Positions 35,391 through 44,873 are shown, numbered from the stretch's first letter. The stretch is DNA of 64,000 bases from Streptomyces sp. WMMC940 (GCF_027460265.1 NZ_JAPZBC010000001.1:310001-374000); one strand, 5' to 3'. Notes: generated by a model not told the origin, from the letters alone. Translations and numbers: made by a program.

Positions 35391-35972
35391 CTAGCGGCGG
35401 GGGAAGCCGCGCCCCCAGGACTCGAAGTCGACGACGCGGCCGCGGCTGTCGCGCAGCGTGGCCGTGTCCCGGCTGTCCCAGACGTGGTTCCGGCGGCCCT
35501 GGTAGACGTCGCGGCGGGTGTCGAAGCCGCGGCCCGTGTGGACACGGACGCTTGAACGGGCGGGCAGGCGCAGGTCGTCGAAGCGGTAGCGGTTGCCGTC
35601 GCCGTCCGACAGGGTCCATCCGTCGAGGTCGACGGCGCGGCGGCCGTTGTTCGTCACCTCGACCCATTCCGCGTTCAGGCTGCGGTTGGAGCGGAAGTCA
35701 CGACGCGGGCCGTTGTGCTGGACCTGGCCGATGACGACCGAGGAACGCCGGTCCCGGCCGAACCGGTCACCGCCGAACCGGTCACCGTCGAATCTGTCGC
35801 GGTCGAAGCGGTTCCGGTCGTCGTGGTGGCGGCTGTGGCCGGCGTGACGGTCGCGCCCGTCGCGGCGGTCGTGCCCGTTGTCCGCGGAAGCCGGCACGGC
35901 CATCGCGCCGACGATCGCGCCGGATGCCAGGGCCGCCGCCACGAGACGACGGACGTTGCGGGAAGCAGACAT
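35391..35972 (-). CDS. Secreted lamin-tail-domain (LTD) protein
   Basis: A 193-residue exported protein. A signal peptide covers about residues 1-30 (LVAAALASGAIVGAMAVPASA). A very polar His/Arg/Asp segment with short FDRD/FGGD repeats follows. Residues about 80-190 form an LTD-like Ig fold: SLNAEWVEVTNNGRRAVDLDG, WTLSDGDGNRYRFDD and GRGFDTRRDVYQGRRNHVWD. These are signature steps of bacterial LTD domains, which often accompany secreted nucleases but also stand alone. GAAGGGC precedes the ATG. The role is probably extracellular binding. Confidence 0.87.
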   Translation of the reverse strand: MSASRNVRRLVAAALASGAIVGAMAVPASADNGHDRRDGRDRHAGHSRHHDDRNRFDRDRFDGDRFGGDRFGRDRRSSVVIGQVQHNGPRRDFRSNRSLNAEWVEVTNNGRRAVDLDGWTLSDGDGNRYRFDDLRLPARSSVRVHTGRGFDTRRDVYQGRRNHVWDSRDTATLRDSRGRVVDFESWGRGFPRR

Positions 35973-36407
35973 GTGGATGCCCTTCACTTCAGTGCCCACC
36001 GGCCTGCGGGCCGGCGGGCGGACCATGCTCTCGGCCTGTGCCGAGGGCGCACACACTCGCCGGACATCAACGTGCATAAGATCCCAAACCACCCCGTGTT
36101 ACGAAATGCGGATATTTCCGTAACTCTCAGCTGTATACGACATGGACAAAGGCAACATGACCTGACAAACCTCCTGCACCGTACAGCGACCCGTACAAAC
36201 CTCAACAACAAGCGGTTGCCCTCCACGCCCACCACCCCGTACGCCACCCCGTGCGCCGGACGGCACGGCCCCGGCGGCGTGTAACAGCCGGGGCCGTGGC
36301 GCGGGCGCTCCGGACCGCCGCGGCCGGCGGCCCCGTCTCGCTGGTCGAGTCCGACGGGCGGTGGCACTCTGAGAGGGGGTCGGGCCCGAGGAGATACGGG
36401 AGGGCCG
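35973..36407. other. AT-richer divergent gap of about 435 bp
   Basis: Separates the LTD protein and glutamate-cysteine ligase genes. Bases 36060-36230 are clearly less GC-rich than the rest of the window. They hold an inverted repeat (36098-36124) and two GTACA-type repeats (CCGTACAG and CCGTACAA near 36180-36197). Likely promoter and operator space; no gene or RNA is recognised. Confidence 0.55.
36098..36124. promoter_or_regulatory. Inverted repeat, candidate operator
   Basis: GTTACGAAAT and ATTTCCGTAAC are near-complementary arms (one extra base) around a six-base spacer, in an AT-rich segment about 125 bp upstream of the LTD gene. Confidence 0.45.
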
Positions 36408-37886
36408 ATGGGACGAGACGTCCCGGCGCTGGTGTTCACCCGTGACGACCGCCGTCGGTACCGGAACAAGATGCAGGACTGTCTCGACACCTTCGCGCTG
36501 ATGCTGCGCGAGTCACGGTTCGAGTCCGAGCGGCCGCAGGTCGGCCTGGAGATCGAGCTGAACCTCGTGGACGGCGCGGCCGAACCGGCGATGCGGAGCA
36601 CCGACGTGCTCGAGGCGATCGCCGATCCCGCCTGGTCCAGCGAGCTGGGCCGGTTCAACCTGGAGATCAACATTCCACCGCGCCGGCTGACCGCCGGCGG
36701 CCCCGACGCCTGGGAGCAGGAGATCAGGGACGCGCTCAACCACGCCGAGGACCGTGCCGCGCCGGTCGGTGCGCACCTCGCCATGGTGGGGATCCTGCCG
36801 ACGCTGCAGCAGAAGGACGTGGGCGAGGCCGCGCTGTCGGAGAACCCTCGCTACCGGCTGCTGAACGAGCAGGTGTTCGCCGCCCGTGGCGAGGACCTGC
36901 GGATCGCCGTGGACGGTGTGGACCGGCTGCGGACGTACGCGGACACGATCACGCCCGAGGCCGCCTGCACGAGTACCCAGTTCCATCTGCAGGTCTCGCC
37001 CGACGAGTTCGCGGGGTACTGGAACGCGGCGCAGGCCGTCGCGGGCGTGCAGATCGCCCTGGCCGCGAACTCCCCCTTCCTGTTCGGCAAGGAGCTGTGG
37101 CGGGAGACCCGTATCCCGCTCTTCGAGCAGGCGACCGACACCCGCCCCGAGGAGATCAAGGTCCAGGGCGTGCGGCCGCGAGTGTGGTTCGGCGAGCGCT
37201 GGATCACGAGCGTCTTCGACCTCTTCGAGGAGAACCTGCGCTACTTCCCCGCGCTGCTGCCCCTGTGCGACGACCAGGACCCGGGGGAGACCCTGGAGGG
37301 AGGCGACATCCCGGAACTCGCCGAACTCACGCTGCACAACGGGACGATCTACCGCTGGAACCGCCCGGTGTACGCGGTGGCCAACGACCGACCCCATCTC
37401 CGGGTCGAGAACCGGGTACTGCCCGCCGGGCCGACGGTCGCCGACATCCTGGCCAACGGCGCGTTCTACTACGGACTCACCCGCGCGCTGGTCGAGGAGG
37501 AGCGCCCGGTGTGGTCACGCATGTCGTTCTCGGCAGCCGAGGACAATCTGCACACGGCCGCCCGGCACGGGATCGACGCCCGGCTGTACTGGCCGGGTAT
37601 GGGCGAGGTGCCGGCTGCCGAACTGGTGCTGCGGCGGCTGCTGCCGCTGGCCCACCGGGGCCTGGAGCTGTCCGGCATGGACGCCCAGTGGCGGGAGCCG
37701 TTGCTGGGGATCATCGAGCAGCGTTGCGTCACGGGCCGCAACGGCGCGGTCTGGCAGGCGGAGATGTTCCATCGCATCGACAGCACCGCCCATGTGACCC
37801 GCCACGAGGCACTGCGGCGGATGACCCGGCAGTACATCGACTTCATGCACCTCAACGCGCCCGCGCACACCTGGCCCGTCGACTGA
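36408..37886 (+). CDS. GCS2-family glutamate-cysteine ligase-like protein
   Basis: A 492-residue carboxylate-amine ligase of the GCS2 type. Landmarks are VGLEIELNLVD (metal/ATP acidic strand, residues about 45-55), GRFNLEINIPPRRL, the central CTSTQFHLQVSPDEF and NSPFLFGK segments, and HLRVENRVLPAGPTVADILANGAFYYGL. Full length for the family. GCS2 enzymes join Glu to Cys or related amines using ATP; Streptomyces makes mycothiol and ergothioneine, so an EgtA-like or other ligase role is possible. No ergothioneine genes are adjacent. GGAGGGCC lies immediately upstream. Confidence 0.87.
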   Translation: MGRDVPALVFTRDDRRRYRNKMQDCLDTFALMLRESRFESERPQVGLEIELNLVDGAAEPAMRSTDVLEAIADPAWSSELGRFNLEINIPPRRLTAGGPDAWEQEIRDALNHAEDRAAPVGAHLAMVGILPTLQQKDVGEAALSENPRYRLLNEQVFAARGEDLRIAVDGVDRLRTYADTITPEAACTSTQFHLQVSPDEFAGYWNAAQAVAGVQIALAANSPFLFGKELWRETRIPLFEQATDTRPEEIKVQGVRPRVWFGERWITSVFDLFEENLRYFPALLPLCDDQDPGETLEGGDIPELAELTLHNGTIYRWNRPVYAVANDRPHLRVENRVLPAGPTVADILANGAFYYGLTRALVEEERPVWSRMSFSAAEDNLHTAARHGIDARLYWPGMGEVPAAELVLRRLLPLAHRGLELSGMDAQWREPLLGIIEQRCVTGRNGAVWQAEMFHRIDSTAHVTRHEALRRMTRQYIDFMHLNAPAHTWPVD

Positions 37887-38055
37887 GCGCCGTCGCGCGC
37901 GCGGGGGCGGATCCGGCACGGCGGGGCGGCAGCGGCACCGACGGCGGCGCACGGGGGGACGGCACGGGAGCAGGCCATCGGTTACCGTCGTGGGGACGGC
38001 CATGGCCCGCAGTCCCGTGGCCCCCGCCTCCCCACCACGGATCCGAATGCCGCCC

Positions 38056-38820
38056 ATGCACGCTTCCCGCGCCGTTCCCACCGCTCTCGCCGGAGCCCTC
38101 GTCGCCGTGCTGGCGGCCGGCTGCTCCCCCGCGGCCGGCGGTGCCCGGACGTCCGACAAGCCCGCGGCCGCCCCGAGGACCTCGTCCGCCGCCGCCGAGG
38201 CCCAAGAGTCGCGTCCGTCCGCCCCGACCCCGCCGCCGAAGCCCTTCGCCCCCGCGGCCGCCCCGACCCCGAGCGCGACCCCGGAGCCGCCGGGCAGCGC
38301 ACGCACCCGGCCGGCCGCGCTGAGCATCCCGTCGATCGGCGTGGCGGACCTGCGCGTCGTCCCGTACGAGGGGACCACCGACGACTGGCCGGGGACGCGC
38401 ATCCAGGACCGCGGGGTGGCTGCCAGCCCGTTCGGCGAGCGGGGCGGGGTCGGGCCGGGAGAGGTCGGCAACTACCTCGTCACCGCTCATCGGCTGTCCG
38501 CCGGAGGGCCCCTGCGGGACCTGCCGTCGCTGGGCGTGGGCGATCCGGTCCTGGTCGTCTCGGGAGGCAGGATCTACGAGTACCGGATCACGGAGCACCG
38601 GACGACGTCCTTCCGGTCGGCCCGGTCACTGGCCGAGCAGCGGGCCGCGGTGCCCGGCTTCCCCGGCAGGACCGCCACCCGGCCGATGATCACGATCTCC
38701 ACCTGCGCAACCCCGGAGGACAACGCCGCGGGGAACTTCTGGCGCGACGACCGGAACAACCCGGAGCACCGGATCGACCGGGTGGGCGTGCTCACGGACG
38801 TGCGCGACGCCACGGGATGA
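38056..38820 (+). CDS. Class F sortase, lipoprotein-like
   Basis: A 254-residue cysteine transpeptidase. The sortase core spans about residues 95-250: the His in VTAHRLSAGGPL, the catalytic Cys in TISTCATPED and the Arg in RIDRVGVL. The N-terminus ends in a lipobox-like LAAGC with Cys23, then a Pro/Ala-rich linker, so it may be lipid-anchored rather than membrane-spanning. Class F sortases of actinobacteria are poorly defined in substrate. Starts at 38047 and 38056 are both possible. No LPxTG-type substrate is encoded nearby. Confidence 0.87.
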   Translation: MHASRAVPTALAGALVAVLAAGCSPAAGGARTSDKPAAAPRTSSAAAEAQESRPSAPTPPPKPFAPAAAPTPSATPEPPGSARTRPAALSIPSIGVADLRVVPYEGTTDDWPGTRIQDRGVAASPFGERGGVGPGEVGNYLVTAHRLSAGGPLRDLPSLGVGDPVLVVSGGRIYEYRITEHRTTSFRSARSLAEQRAAVPGFPGRTATRPMITISTCATPEDNAAGNFWRDDRNNPEHRIDRVGVLTDVRDATG

Positions 38821-38944
38821 CCGGCCGGAGCGGCCCGCGGCCGCCGCCAAGCGGCACGGTCGCGGGGCGTGTTGCGCCGATCTAGAGTTGGCCATATCAG
38901 ACCAAACCGGCTGGTATCCCCTGCCCGGTCCCCTGGGAGGGCCG

Positions 38945-39424
38945 ATGAACCGAATCTCGGTGACCGTGGACGGCGTTGCCTACCAGGACGACGTGGAACC
39001 TCGGCTGCTGCTGGTCCACTATCTGCGGGACCGCCTGGGACTGACCGGCACCCCCGTCGGCTGCGACACCGGCAGCTGCGGCGCGTGCACCGTCGAACTC
39101 GACGGGCGCAGCGTCAAGAGCTGCTCGGTGCTCGCGGTGCAGGCCGACGGAGGGGAGGTCACCACCGTGCAGGGACTCGGCTCCCCCACCGGGGGTCTCG
39201 ACTCCCTCCAGAGGGCCTTCCACGAGAAGCACGCCCTCCAGTGCGGCTACTGCACACCCGGGATGATCATGGCGGCCCGGGAGTTGCTGAGGCACGACCC
39301 GGACCCCACCCCCGACGAGGTCCGCCACGCCCTCGAGGGCAACCTCTGCCGGTGCACGGGCTACCAGAACATCGTCCACGCGGTGCTCGCGGCCGCCCGC
39401 CACGAGCAGGAGGCCAGGACATGA
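38945..39424 (+). CDS. coxS: Molybdenum hydroxylase small subunit, 2Fe-2S (CoxS-like)
   Basis: A 159-residue electron-transfer subunit. The N-terminal plant-ferredoxin-type cluster uses Cys40, Cys45, Cys48 and Cys60 (GCDTGSCGACTVELDG), and the C-terminal helical cluster uses Cys100, Cys103, Cys135 and Cys137 (QCGYCTPGM, CRCTGY). It passes electrons from the molybdenum centre to FAD. GGGAGGGCCG lies just before the ATG. Its stop overlaps the large-subunit start (ATGA). A TAGAGT hexamer at 38883-38888 may be the operon's -10 element. Confidence 0.92.
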   Translation: MNRISVTVDGVAYQDDVEPRLLLVHYLRDRLGLTGTPVGCDTGSCGACTVELDGRSVKSCSVLAVQADGGEVTTVQGLGSPTGGLDSLQRAFHEKHALQCGYCTPGMIMAARELLRHDPDPTPDEVRHALEGNLCRCTGYQNIVHAVLAAARHEQEART

Positions 39425-41886
39425 CCGCGCAGCCCGCGGACCGGACGCACGAGCGGGAGGTCGGCCGCGCCCGGGCCCGCAAGGAGGACGCGCACCTGGT
39501 CACCGGTCAGACCACCTGGACCGACAACGTCAGCGTGCCCGGCATGCTCCACATGGCCGTGCTGCGCAGTCCCATGGCGCACGCCCGGATCGACCGGGTG
39601 GACGTGTCCCCCGCCCTGGAGCGGCCCGGTGTCGTCGCGGCGTTCAGCGGAGGCGACCTCGCAGACGGTCTCGCCTCGCTGCCGTGCGTGTGGCCGGTGA
39701 CCGAGGACATCGTGATGCCCGACCACCCGCCGGTCGCCGTCGACGAGGTGCGCTACGCGGGTGACCCGGTCGCCGTGGTGGTCGCCCGTGACCGCTACGC
39801 GGCGGCCGACGCGCTCGAGGCGGTGGACGTCGACTACACCCCCCTGGAACCGGTGCTCGACCTGGAGGCGGCGCTCGAGGAGGGATCGCCGCTCGTGCAC
39901 GCGGACAAGGGCACGAACCGGTGCTACGTCTGGCCGCTGACGGCCGGTGAGGACTGGGACTCCGCGCGGGCCCGGGCGGACGTGGTGGTCTCCCGGAGGT
40001 TCCTCCAGCAGCGACTCATCCCCAACGCGATGGAACCGCGCGCCGTGGTCGTGATGCCGATCGCCGCGTCCGGCGAGTACACCATGTACTCCGCCACCCA
40101 GATCCCCCACATCGTGCGGGTGCTGATGGCCATGGTCACCGGCATCCCCGAGCAGAAGCTGCGGGTGATCGCCCCGGACGTGGGCGGCGGCTTCGGCTCG
40201 AAGCTCCAGGTGTACGCGGAGGAGGCCGTCGCCCTCGCCGTGGCGCGCACGCTCGGCCGTCCGGTGAAGTGGACCGAGTCGCGCTCCGAGGGCTATCTCG
40301 CCACCCACCACGGCCGGGGCCAGATCCAGGACCTCCAGATCGCGGCGACCCGCGAGGGGAAGTTGCTCGGGCTGAAGGTCGACCTGCTCGCCGACATGGG
40401 CGCGTACCTGATGCTGATCACACCGGGCACCCCGCTGCTCGGCGCGTTCATGTACCCGGCGATCTACAAGATGGACGCCTACGCCTTCTCCTGCACCGGC
40501 GTCTTCACCACGCGGACGCCCACCGACGCCTACCGGGGCGCGGGGCGCCCGGAGGCGACGTTCGCGATCGAGCGCATGATGGACGAGCTCGCGGCCGAGC
40601 TGGGGATGGACCCCCTGGAGCTGCGCCGGCGCAACTGGATCGGCCACGACGAGTTCCCGTACACCTCGATCGCCGGGCTCACCTACGACAGCGGCGACTA
40701 CGAGGCGGCGACGGAGAAGGCGCTGGCGCTGTTCGGCTACGAGGGGATGCGGGCCGAACAGCAGGAGCGGGTGCGGCGCGGCGACCCGGTGCGCCTCGGC
40801 ATCGGCATCTCGACGTACACCGAGATGTGCGGGGTCGCGCCGAGCCGGGTGCTGAGGGACCTGCGGTACGCGGCGGGCGGCTGGGAGACGGCGAACGTCC
40901 GCATGCTGCCGACGGGCAAGGTCGAGGTCGTCACGGGCACGAGTCCGCACGGCCAGGGCCATGTGACGTGCTGGAGCCAGATCGCGTCCGACGTGCTGGG
41001 TGTGCCGTTCGAGGACGTCGAGGTCGTGCACGGCGACACCCGGGCGGCGCCGCAGGGCATGGACACCTATGGTTCCCGCTCCCTCGTGGTCGGTGGCACG
41101 GCGGTGCACGAGGCGGCGCAGAAGGTCGTGGAGAAGGCACGGAAGATCGCGGCGCATCTGCTGGAGGCCAGCGAGGACGACCTCGACTTCGCGCAGGGCG
41201 TGTTCTCGGTGAAAGGGTCCCCGGACGCGCGGCGGACGATCCAGGAGATCGCGTTCGAGGCGTTCTCGTCGCACGACCTGCCCGAGGGCATGGAGCCGAC
41301 GATCCACGCCGACCACGTCGTGGACCCCGACAACTTCTCGTACCCGCACGGCACGCATCTGTGCGCCGTGGACGTCGACACGGAGACGGGCCACACCCGT
41401 ATCCGCTCCTATGTGTGCGTCGACGACGTCGGCCGGGTCGTCAACCCGGTGATCGTCGAGGGCCAGGTGCACGGCGGCCTCGCCCAGGGCATCGGCCAGG
41501 CGCTCTACGAGGAGGCCGTGTACGACGCCGAGGGGAACCTGACGTCCGGGACGATGGCGGACTACCTGGTGCCCTCGGCGGCGGACCTGCCCGAGTTCAC
41601 GACCGAGCGCACCGAGACACCGGCCACCACCAACCCGCTGGGCGTGAAGGGCGTCGGGGAGGCGGGGACGATCGCCTCCACACCGGCGGTCGTCAACGCC
41701 ATCGTGGACGCGCTGCGCCCCCTCGGGGTGACGGACGTTCCCATGCCGTGCACCCCCGAGCGGGTGTGGCGGGCCATCCGGCAGGCCCGGGGTGAGGAAG
41801 GCGCCGCCCCCTCCGGCGGACGGCCGGAGGGCACGGTACCGACGACGGGCCAGGCGCCCGCCCCGGGCGAGGAGGGGTTGGCATGA
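39421..41886 (+). CDS. coxL: Molybdenum hydroxylase large subunit, form II CODH-like (CoxL-like)
   Basis: An 821-residue catalytic subunit. The active-site loop reads AYRGAGR (370-376), the form II signature; form I enzymes that oxidise CO efficiently carry AYRCSFR with the Cys that binds copper. The molybdopterin-binding GGGFGSK and the catalytic Glu747 in GVKGVGEAG are present. Form II enzymes are annotated as CO dehydrogenases, but their true substrates are mostly unproven, so another aldehyde or heterocycle is quite possible. The C-terminal 35 residues are low-complexity. Start and stop overlap the neighbouring subunits by four bases. Confidence 0.92.
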   Translation: MTAQPADRTHEREVGRARARKEDAHLVTGQTTWTDNVSVPGMLHMAVLRSPMAHARIDRVDVSPALERPGVVAAFSGGDLADGLASLPCVWPVTEDIVMPDHPPVAVDEVRYAGDPVAVVVARDRYAAADALEAVDVDYTPLEPVLDLEAALEEGSPLVHADKGTNRCYVWPLTAGEDWDSARARADVVVSRRFLQQRLIPNAMEPRAVVVMPIAASGEYTMYSATQIPHIVRVLMAMVTGIPEQKLRVIAPDVGGGFGSKLQVYAEEAVALAVARTLGRPVKWTESRSEGYLATHHGRGQIQDLQIAATREGKLLGLKVDLLADMGAYLMLITPGTPLLGAFMYPAIYKMDAYAFSCTGVFTTRTPTDAYRGAGRPEATFAIERMMDELAAELGMDPLELRRRNWIGHDEFPYTSIAGLTYDSGDYEAATEKALALFGYEGMRAEQQERVRRGDPVRLGIGISTYTEMCGVAPSRVLRDLRYAAGGWETANVRMLPTGKVEVVTGTSPHGQGHVTCWSQIASDVLGVPFEDVEVVHGDTRAAPQGMDTYGSRSLVVGGTAVHEAAQKVVEKARKIAAHLLEASEDDLDFAQGVFSVKGSPDARRTIQEIAFEAFSSHDLPEGMEPTIHADHVVDPDNFSYPHGTHLCAVDVDTETGHTRIRSYVCVDDVGRVVNPVIVEGQVHGGLAQGIGQALYEEAVYDAEGNLTSGTMADYLVPSAADLPEFTTERTETPATTNPLGVKGVGEAGTIASTPAVVNAIVDALRPLGVTDVPMPCTPERVWRAIRQARGEEGAAPSGGRPEGTVPTTGQAPAPGEEGLA

Positions 41887-42737
41887 TCCCCGCGGCGTTC
41901 GACTACAGGCGGCCGGACTCGGTGGACGAGGCCGTGACCGCGCTGGCCGACGGCGGTGAGGACGCGAAGGTCCTCGCCGGCGGCCAGAGCCTGCTCCCGA
42001 TGCTGCGGCTGCGGCTCGCCTTCCCCGAACTGCTGGTGGACGTGGGCAGGATCGACGAGCTGCGCGGTGTCCGCGAGGAGGCGGACACCCTCGTCATCGG
42101 GGCCATGACCACGCATCACGACGTGCTGGCCGACCCTCTGGTGAGGCGGCACGCGGGCCTGCTCGCCGCGGCGACGGAGACGGTCGCCGACCCCGCGGTG
42201 CGCAACCGGGGGACGCTGGGCGGCTCCCTCGCCCACGCGGACCCGGCCGCGGACCTGCCCGCGGTCGTCCTCGCGCTCGACGGCGAGCTGGTCGCCGCCG
42301 GCCCCCGGGGCCGGCGCACCATCGCGGCACGGGACTTCTTCACCGACTACCTGCAGTCCGCGCTGAGCCCCGACGAGCTGCTGGTGGAGGTACGGCTCCC
42401 GAAGTCCGGGGAGTGGGGATTCCGGTACGAGAAGTTCCACCGGGCCGCACAGGCGTGGGCGGCGGTCGGCGTCGCGGTCCTGGTCCGCTCGGAAGGCGGA
42501 CGGATCGCCGAGGCGCGGATCGGGCTCACCAACATGGGACCGACCCCGCTGCGGGCGTCCGCCGCGGAGGCGGCGCTGGCGGGTGCGGAGGGCCCGGAGG
42601 AGGTGGCACGGGCCGCGCAGGCCGCCGCCGAGGGCACCAGCCCCTCGTCGGACCTGTGGGGTTCGTCCGAGTACCGGGAGCACATGGCCCGGGTGCTCAC
42701 CCGGCGGGCGGTGCTCGCCGCCGCCGGGCCGTCGTGA
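41883..42737 (+). CDS. coxM: Molybdenum hydroxylase FAD subunit (CoxM-like)
   Basis: A 284-residue flavin subunit of the CO dehydrogenase/xanthine dehydrogenase medium-chain family. It opens MIPAAFDYRRPDSVDEAV, then has the FAD-binding AGGQSLLPMLRLR near residue 35 and GGSLAHADPAADLPAVVLAL near 112. The C-terminal CODH_FAD_C domain starts near FRYEKFHRAAQAWA. Its ATG overlaps the large-subunit stop. The gene order S-L-M differs from the M-S-L order of classical Oligotropha cox genes. Confidence 0.92.
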   Translation: MIPAAFDYRRPDSVDEAVTALADGGEDAKVLAGGQSLLPMLRLRLAFPELLVDVGRIDELRGVREEADTLVIGAMTTHHDVLADPLVRRHAGLLAAATETVADPAVRNRGTLGGSLAHADPAADLPAVVLALDGELVAAGPRGRRTIAARDFFTDYLQSALSPDELLVEVRLPKSGEWGFRYEKFHRAAQAWAAVGVAVLVRSEGGRIAEARIGLTNMGPTPLRASAAEAALAGAEGPEEVARAAQAAAEGTSPSSDLWGSSEYREHMARVLTRRAVLAAAGPS

Positions 42738-42753
42738 CGGGTGTGCCGCACCG

Positions 42754-43716
42754 ATGAGCGGGACGGCGACCGGGTCCGCTGGGGAGGCCGGCGACGGCGG
42801 GGCACGACGGGCCACCGGAGCCACCGCCGTCCTTCCGGAGGGGCCGGAGGAGGTGCGGCGGCGACTGGAGGACGTCGGCTATCTCGTGGACGAGGGCCTC
42901 GCCACCGCCTGCTTCCTTGCGCTGCGGCTGCACCGCCCGGTGTTCTGCGAGGGGGACGCGGGCGTGGGAAAGACCTCGCTCGCCGGCGCGCTCGCCGGGA
43001 TGCTGGCAGCGCCGCTGATCCGGTTGCAGTGCTACGAGGGGATCGACGCCTCGCAGGCCCTGTACGACTGGGACTTCCCCCGGCAGCTGCTGCACCTGCG
43101 CGCGGCGGAGGCGGCCGGGGTCACCGACGTGGACCGGCTGGAGGCGGAACTGTACGACCGGCGTTTCCTCGTCGAACGGCCGTTGCTGCAGGCGCTGCGG
43201 ACCCAGCCCTCGGTGCTGCTCGTCGACGAGGTGGACCGGGCGGACGACGAGTTCGAGGCGTTCCTGCTGGAACTGCTGTCGGAGTACTCGGTCACCGTTC
43301 CCGAACTGGGCACGCTGCGCGCCGAGACCCCGCCCGTGGTGGTCCTGACGTCGAACCGGACGCGAGAGGTGCACGACGCGCTCAAACGGCGCTGTCTGTA
43401 CCACTGGTTCGACCACCCCGCCTTCGCCCGGGAGCTGGCGATCGTCCGCAGCCGGCTGCCGGCGGTGTCGGCCAGGCTGGCCGAGCAGGTCACCGCCCTC
43501 GTCCAGGCCCTGCGGTCGGAGGAGCTGGTGAAGCCGCCGGGAGTGGCCGAGACGATCGACTGGGCCGAGGCGCTGGACGCGCTGGGAGCCACGGAGCTGG
43601 ACGCGGAGCTGGCCGTGGCGACGCTCGGCTCGGTGCTGAAGTACCGGGAGGACACGGAGCGGGCCCGGTCCATGGACCTGTCCGCGATCCTCGCCCCGCG
43701 GGCGACTGGGGCGTGA
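42754..43716 (+). CDS. coxD: MoxR-type AAA+ ATPase (CoxD-like)
   Basis: A 320-residue ATPase. Walker A is CEGDAGVGKTSLAGAL, Walker B is VLLVDEVDRADDEFEAFLLELLSEY, and sensor-type LTSNRTREVHDALKRRCLYHW follows. MoxR ATPases next to VWA proteins act as chaperones; CoxD with CoxE helps mature the Mo-Cu-S centre of CODH. Here the cluster is form II without the copper-binding Cys, so a general cofactor-insertion role is inferred. It starts 16 bases after coxM with a weak ribosome site; the downstream VWA gene overlaps it by four bases. Confidence 0.9.
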   Translation: MSGTATGSAGEAGDGGARRATGATAVLPEGPEEVRRRLEDVGYLVDEGLATACFLALRLHRPVFCEGDAGVGKTSLAGALAGMLAAPLIRLQCYEGIDASQALYDWDFPRQLLHLRAAEAAGVTDVDRLEAELYDRRFLVERPLLQALRTQPSVLLVDEVDRADDEFEAFLLELLSEYSVTVPELGTLRAETPPVVVLTSNRTREVHDALKRRCLYHWFDHPAFARELAIVRSRLPAVSARLAEQVTALVQALRSEELVKPPGVAETIDWAEALDALGATELDAELAVATLGSVLKYREDTERARSMDLSAILAPRATGA

Positions 43717-44873
43717 GGCGGATGGCGGCGGTCGATGGCGGTACGGCGGTACTGGTGGGATTCGCGCGTGCGCTGCGCGCCGCGGGGCTGGACGCCGGGC
43801 CGGACCGGGTGCAGACGTTCCTGCGGGCACTCGACGTCCTGGGGCCGCGGCGGCGGACCGACGTCTACTGGGCGGGAAGGCTCACGCTGTGCGGCGGCCA
43901 GGACGACCTCGACCGCTACGACCGCGTGTTCGCCGCCTACTTCGGGCCGCGCGACCGTCCTCCGGCGCCGCGGGCCCGGCCGCTGCCGCCCGGGGCCCCG
44001 CCGCCGCGGCTCGCCGTACGGGAGACGGACCGCGTCCCCGGCGGAGGCGGCGGGCAGGAGGACCGGCGGCCCGGCGCGGCGGCGGCCCTCGCCAGTCCGG
44101 TGGACGTGCTGCGCCATCGCGATGTCGCCGCGCTGACGGCCGCCGAACGCGAGCAGGTGCGGCGGCTGTTGGCCGCCTTCGCGCTGCCGGGCGAGCCACG
44201 TCGCTCCGCGCGGCTGCGCCCGGCCCGTCGGGGCGCCGTCGACCCCCGGCGGACGGTGCGGGAGTGGCTTCGCCGCGGCGGGGAGCCGGCCCGGCTGCGC
44301 CGGCGGGCACGTGCCGAACGGCCCCGCCGGGTGGTCCTGCTGGTGGACGTGAGCGGGTCGATGGCCCCGTACGCGGACGCGTTGCTGCGGTTCGCGCACG
44401 CCGCGACGCACGGCGGGCCCGCGGCGTCGAGGGCGGCCACGGAGGTGTTCACGATCGGCACCCGGCTGACGCGGGTGACCGCCGCGCTGGGGCACCGCGA
44501 CCCGGACACCGCACTGGCGGCGGTCGCCGCCGCCGTCCCCGACTGGCGCGGAGGCACCCGGCTCGGCGAGATGCTGCGGGCGTTCCTCGACCGGTGGGGC
44601 CAGCGCGGGATGGCGCGGGGCGCTGTCGTCGTGGTGCTGTCCGACGGCTGGGAGCGCGGCGATCCGGCCCTCCTCGCCGCCCAGATGCGGCGGCTGCACC
44701 GGCTGGCCCACCGGGTCGTGTGGGCCAATCCGCGCAAGGCCCGGCCCGGTTACGCGCCGCTGGCGGCCGGGATGGCGGCAGCCCTGCCCAGTGTGGACGC
44801 GTTCGTCGAGGGACACAGTCTGGCGGCGCTGGAGCACCTCGCCGCAGTGCTGAGAGGAGCCGAGGATGCGTGA
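43713..44873 (+). CDS. coxE: VWA domain protein (CoxE-like)
   Basis: A 386-residue protein. The C-terminal half is a von Willebrand A domain whose MIDAS begins LLVDVSGSMAPYADALLRF near residue 210 and continues with TRLTRVTAALG and VVVVLSDGWERGDP. The N-terminal half is Arg-rich and may contact the ATPase. VWA/MoxR pairs form chaperone complexes. The GTG start overlaps the coxD stop (GTGA); an ATG three codons later is a possible alternative. Together with CoxD it probably assembles the molybdenum enzyme. Confidence 0.88.
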   Translation: MRRMAAVDGGTAVLVGFARALRAAGLDAGPDRVQTFLRALDVLGPRRRTDVYWAGRLTLCGGQDDLDRYDRVFAAYFGPRDRPPAPRARPLPPGAPPPRLAVRETDRVPGGGGGQEDRRPGAAAALASPVDVLRHRDVAALTAAEREQVRRLLAAFALPGEPRRSARLRPARRGAVDPRRTVREWLRRGGEPARLRRRARAERPRRVVLLVDVSGSMAPYADALLRFAHAATHGGPAASRAATEVFTIGTRLTRVTAALGHRDPDTALAAVAAAVPDWRGGTRLGEMLRAFLDRWGQRGMARGAVVVVLSDGWERGDPALLAAQMRRLHRLAHRVVWANPRKARPGYAPLAAGMAAALPSVDAFVEGHSLAALEHLAAVLRGAEDA

